From assembly GCA_028693975.1 (NCBI GenBank), contig JAQUUF010000046.1:1-7993 (forward strand): 7,993 nucleotides of DNA, in the 5' to 3' direction. This document shows positions 6,185 to 7,993 of this stretch, piece by piece. The notes under the pieces were generated by a model that saw only the letters and a list, made by a program, of their open reading frames with translations, was not told the origin of the DNA and did not search any database. The position numbers and the translations under genes are program-made. Within the stretch, counting starts at the first letter, position 1; each line of letters starts with the position of its first letter. This stretch comes from Acidaminococcaceae bacterium (GTDB taxonomy: Bacteria > Bacillota > Negativicutes > Acidaminococcales > Acidaminococcaceae).

Positions 6185-7065
6185 TATTCCGCCACCTTTC
6201 TTTTGTTGATTTTGTTTTGGAACAAGGGTAACGCCAGTGCCAAGGCAACGAGTACTGCCGTGAAGAGCTTCAAATCATTAGGCGGCATACCCATTTGCAA
6301 TACTACAGCAATAACGATACGATAAACAACACTGCCCAAAACTACAGAAATCAAACTATTTTTGAAACTTCTGGTGCCAAAGAGCACCTCACCGATAATA
6401 ACCGAAGCTAAGCCGATTACGATAGTACCTACGCCCATGCCGACATCGGCAAAGCCGTTGCTCTGACCAATAAACGCACCGGAGATAGCCACCAAAGCAT
6501 TACTTAAGAGCAAGCCGAAAATAATGGTATGGTTGGTGTCCACACCTTGAGCTCTAATCATCTGCGGATTAAAGCCGGTGGCTCTAATAGCAGCACCGAT
6601 TTCCGTACCAAAGAACCAGTAAATCGCCAAGACAAAAAGAACAGTACTAATAATACCCACAGTAAAAATAGACATATTATTATCTAAGCCCATATTGCGC
6701 AAATAAGTAAAAACTGTATCCACGCGCAAGAGAGATAAGTTAGCCTTACCCATAACCCGCAGATTCACGGAATATAAGGCAATCATAGTCAAAATACCTG
6801 CTAACAAAGCAGGTATTTTTAGTTTGGTATGCAACAAACCGGTTATCACTCCGGCCAAGCCGCCGGCAATCGCTGCCAACACTATAGCCGTAAAAGGGTT
6901 CCCACCCTTGACCAGACAGGCTGCCGCTACCGCTGCACCTAGAGGGAAACTGCCCTCTACAGTCAAGTCCGCAATATCCAACACTCTAAAAGTCAAGAAA
7001 ACGCCCAGTGCCAACATGGACCACAAAAGTCCTTGCGACACTGTAGGCAACAATAAATCAAACAT
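6184..7065 (-). CDS. ABC transporter permease (COG4120 / TrpY type)
   Basis: A 293-residue integral membrane subunit of the BPD_transp_2 (LivH/RbsC-like) superfamily, forming the translocation path. About eight or nine hydrophobic segments can be read, near residues 8-27, 38-52, 58-78, 84-103, 132-151, 179-199, 211-229, 236-257 and 266-283. Family landmarks are DLTVEGSF (33-40), the cytoplasmic coupling segment GAAIRATGFNPQMIRAQG (157-174) that should contact the ATPase, and GFADVGMGVG (204-213). The C-terminus is basic (NKINKRK), consistent with a cytoplasmic end. The start overlaps the binding-protein stop as TAATG, and the AAAGGAG ribosome site is embedded in the last codons of that gene. 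A perfect 12-bp hairpin lies within codons 83-92 (listed separately). The protein probably functions as a homodimer, as only one permease gene is present. Confidence 0.93.
   Translation of the reverse strand: MFDLLLPTVSQGLLWSMLALGVFLTFRVLDIADLTVEGSFPLGAAVAAACLVKGGNPFTAIVLAAIAGGLAGVITGLLHTKLKIPALLAGILTMIALYSVNLRVMGKANLSLLRVDTVFTYLRNMGLDNNMSIFTVGIISTVLFVLAIYWFFGTEIGAAIRATGFNPQMIRAQGVDTNHTIIFGLLLSNALVAISGAFIGQSNGFADVGMGVGTIVIGLASVIIGEVLFGTRSFKNSLISVVLGSVVYRIVIAVVLQMGMPPNDLKLFTAVLVALALALPLFQNKINKRKVAE
6791..6819 (-). other. Perfect terminator-like hairpin inside the permease gene
   Basis: AAAATACCTGCT (6791-6802) and AGCAGGTATTTT (6808-6819) are perfect inverse complements around a 5-nt loop. 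In the mRNA the 12-bp stem ends in an A-run on the 5' side and a UUUU run on the 3' side, the shape of an intrinsic terminator. It encodes residues 83-92 (KIPALLAGIL), a conserved stretch of this permease family, so it may be only a coding coincidence. Function is not established. Confidence 0.6.
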
Positions 7066-7993
7066 TATTTAGCTCCTTTTGCTTGTTTCAAGATGTCTGC
7101 CGGAATAGTCAGACCAAGCTTTTTAACTTCAGCTTCGTTAACAATAACTTGGAACTCCTTCTGGGTCTGAATAGCCATATCTGCTGCTTTGGCCTTACCA
7201 GATAGAATATCCGCTGCCATAACGCCGGTTTGGAAGCCCAATTTGTAGTAATCAATACCCAAAGTAGCCACGCCACCTGCTCTAGTCATACCGCCTTCGC
7301 CGCAGAAAACAGGAATCTTCGCTCCGTTGGTAACAATAGTCAAGGTCGGCATAGCCGAAGCCAAGATATTATCAGTCGGTACATAAATAGCATCAACTTT
7401 GCCTACCAAGCTCTGAGCTGCTTGTTGAATATCGTTCACATTAGATACGGTTGCTTCAACTGTCTTCATTCCTTGTGCTTCAGCTTCTTTTTTGGCTAAT
7501 TCAATTTGCAATTGAGAATTAACTTCGCTGGAAGTATAGAGAAAGCCCAAAGTCTTAGCCTGCGGAACAATTTTCTTAATCATATCAATTTGTTCTTTAA
7601 CTGGATTCATATCCGTAGTACCAGTCACATTAGTTCCAGGTTTAGCATTAGATTTTACTAATTTCGCAGCTTCGTAATCGGTAATAGCTGTACCAACAAT
7701 AGGAATATCCTTGGTAGCATTAGCTACGGTCTGAGCCGCGGGAGTGGCAATAGCACAAATCAAATTAACCTTATTATTGACAAAACGTTGTGCAATGGTT
7801 TGCAAATTGGACTGGTCGGCTTGAGCATTTTGTTTATCAAATTTGACATTCACGCCTTCTTTAAAGCCCTTGGAAGCCAAACCGTCGACAAAGCCCTTAT
7901 TGGCAGCATCCAGAGCATCATGCTCTACCAATTGAACAATGCCTACATTATATGTTTTCTTATCACTGGTAGCTGCTGCCGGTTTTTTGTCCC
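7065..7993 (-). CDS. ABC transporter substrate-binding protein (COG2984 / TrpX type), 5' end missing
   Basis: The C-terminal 308 residues are visible, and the reading frame stays open to the right edge. The N-terminal signal or lipoprotein sequence lies outside. The visible start is a Lys/Ala-rich linker (DKKPAAATSDKK) that leads into TYNVGIVQLVEHDALDAANKGF, the opening strand and helix of PF04392-family binding proteins. The two-lobed periplasmic-binding fold continues with LICAIATPAAQTVANATKDI, then VGTAITDYEAAKLV, GTTDMNPVKEQIDMIKKIVP, YVPTDNILASAMP, and GIDYYKLGFQTGVMAADILSG near the end. Relatives bind aromatic amino acids: streptococcal TrpX, and C. difficile CD0873, which binds tyrosine. 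The ligand here is inferred only from family. It is the promoter-proximal visible gene of the binding protein-permease-ATPase-HAD operon. A TTG codon at 7931-7929 is not the true start, because conserved sequence continues upstream of it. Confidence 0.93.
   Translation of the reverse strand, partial: DKKPAAATSDKKTYNVGIVQLVEHDALDAANKGFVDGLASKGFKEGVNVKFDKQNAQADQSNLQTIAQRFVNNKVNLICAIATPAAQTVANATKDIPIVGTAITDYEAAKLVKSNAKPGTNVTGTTDMNPVKEQIDMIKKIVPQAKTLGFLYTSSEVNSQLQIELAKKEAEAQGMKTVEATVSNVNDIQQAAQSLVGKVDAIYVPTDNILASAMPTLTIVTNGAKIPVFCGEGGMTRAGGVATLGIDYYKLGFQTGVMAADILSGKAKAADMAIQTQKEFQVIVNEAEVKKLGLTIPADILKQAKGAK

Noticed and set aside
7929..7931. TTG codon as start of the substrate-binding protein
   Set aside because: The same frame continues to the window edge with family-typical sequence (TYNVGIVQL) and a Lys/Ala linker, so the true start is beyond base 7993.
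1..7993. tRNA/rRNA genes, CRISPR arrays, insertion sequences, phage genes
   Set aside because: No repeat-spacer pattern, transposase or integrase motifs, terminal inverted repeats or tRNA-like cloverleaf was seen; the intergenic gaps are all about 100 bp or less.

Overview
This is a bacterial chromosomal segment of moderate-to-low GC. It is densely packed, with seven genes or gene parts plus one gene running off each end. The gene set suggests an anaerobic member of the Bacillota: a maturase for [FeFe]-hydrogenase, a tryptophan/tyrosine-type ABC importer of the family common in clostridia and streptococci, and a Clostridia-like diaminopimelate decarboxylase. A secreted UshA-like protein with an ordinary type I signal peptide would fit a Negativicute (diderm Bacillota). 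That placement is an inference; no rRNA or other marker is present.

Layout. Bases 1-423 (minus) hold the N-terminal part of an exported 5'-nucleotidase-like protein whose metal-binding motifs are degenerate. It is divergent from hydE (529-1578, plus) across a 105-bp promoter region. hydE converges on a ClC-type Cl-/H+ antiporter gene (1661-3226, minus), and a strong symmetric hairpin between them can terminate both. The ClC gene lies 20 bp downstream of a diaminopimelate decarboxylase gene (lysA, 3247-4509, minus). The pair has its own near-consensus promoter, TTGACA-17-TATATT, whose -35 box overlaps the stop codon of the preceding gene. From the right edge, also on minus, comes a four-gene operon: periplasmic/lipoprotein binding protein (5' end missing), permease, ATPase, and a NagD-like HAD phosphatase. 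The first three are joined by two identical TAATG stop/start overlaps, and the HAD gene follows after 14 bp.

How the genes work together. The three ABC genes form one importer of the TrpXYZ type (COG2984/COG4120/COG1101 families), probably for an aromatic amino acid or a similar small molecule. The HAD phosphatase is co-transcribed, but its link to the transported substrate is unknown. lysA and the ClC antiporter form a second transcription unit, which may also receive read-through because no terminator is visible before it. HydE stands alone here: hydF, hydG and the hydrogenase genes must lie elsewhere.

No strongly novel system is evident. The points most worth checking are the nucleotidase-like protein that has lost most visible metal ligands, a perfect terminator-like hairpin inside the permease coding sequence, and the coupling of a proton-consuming decarboxylase with a ClC antiporter.
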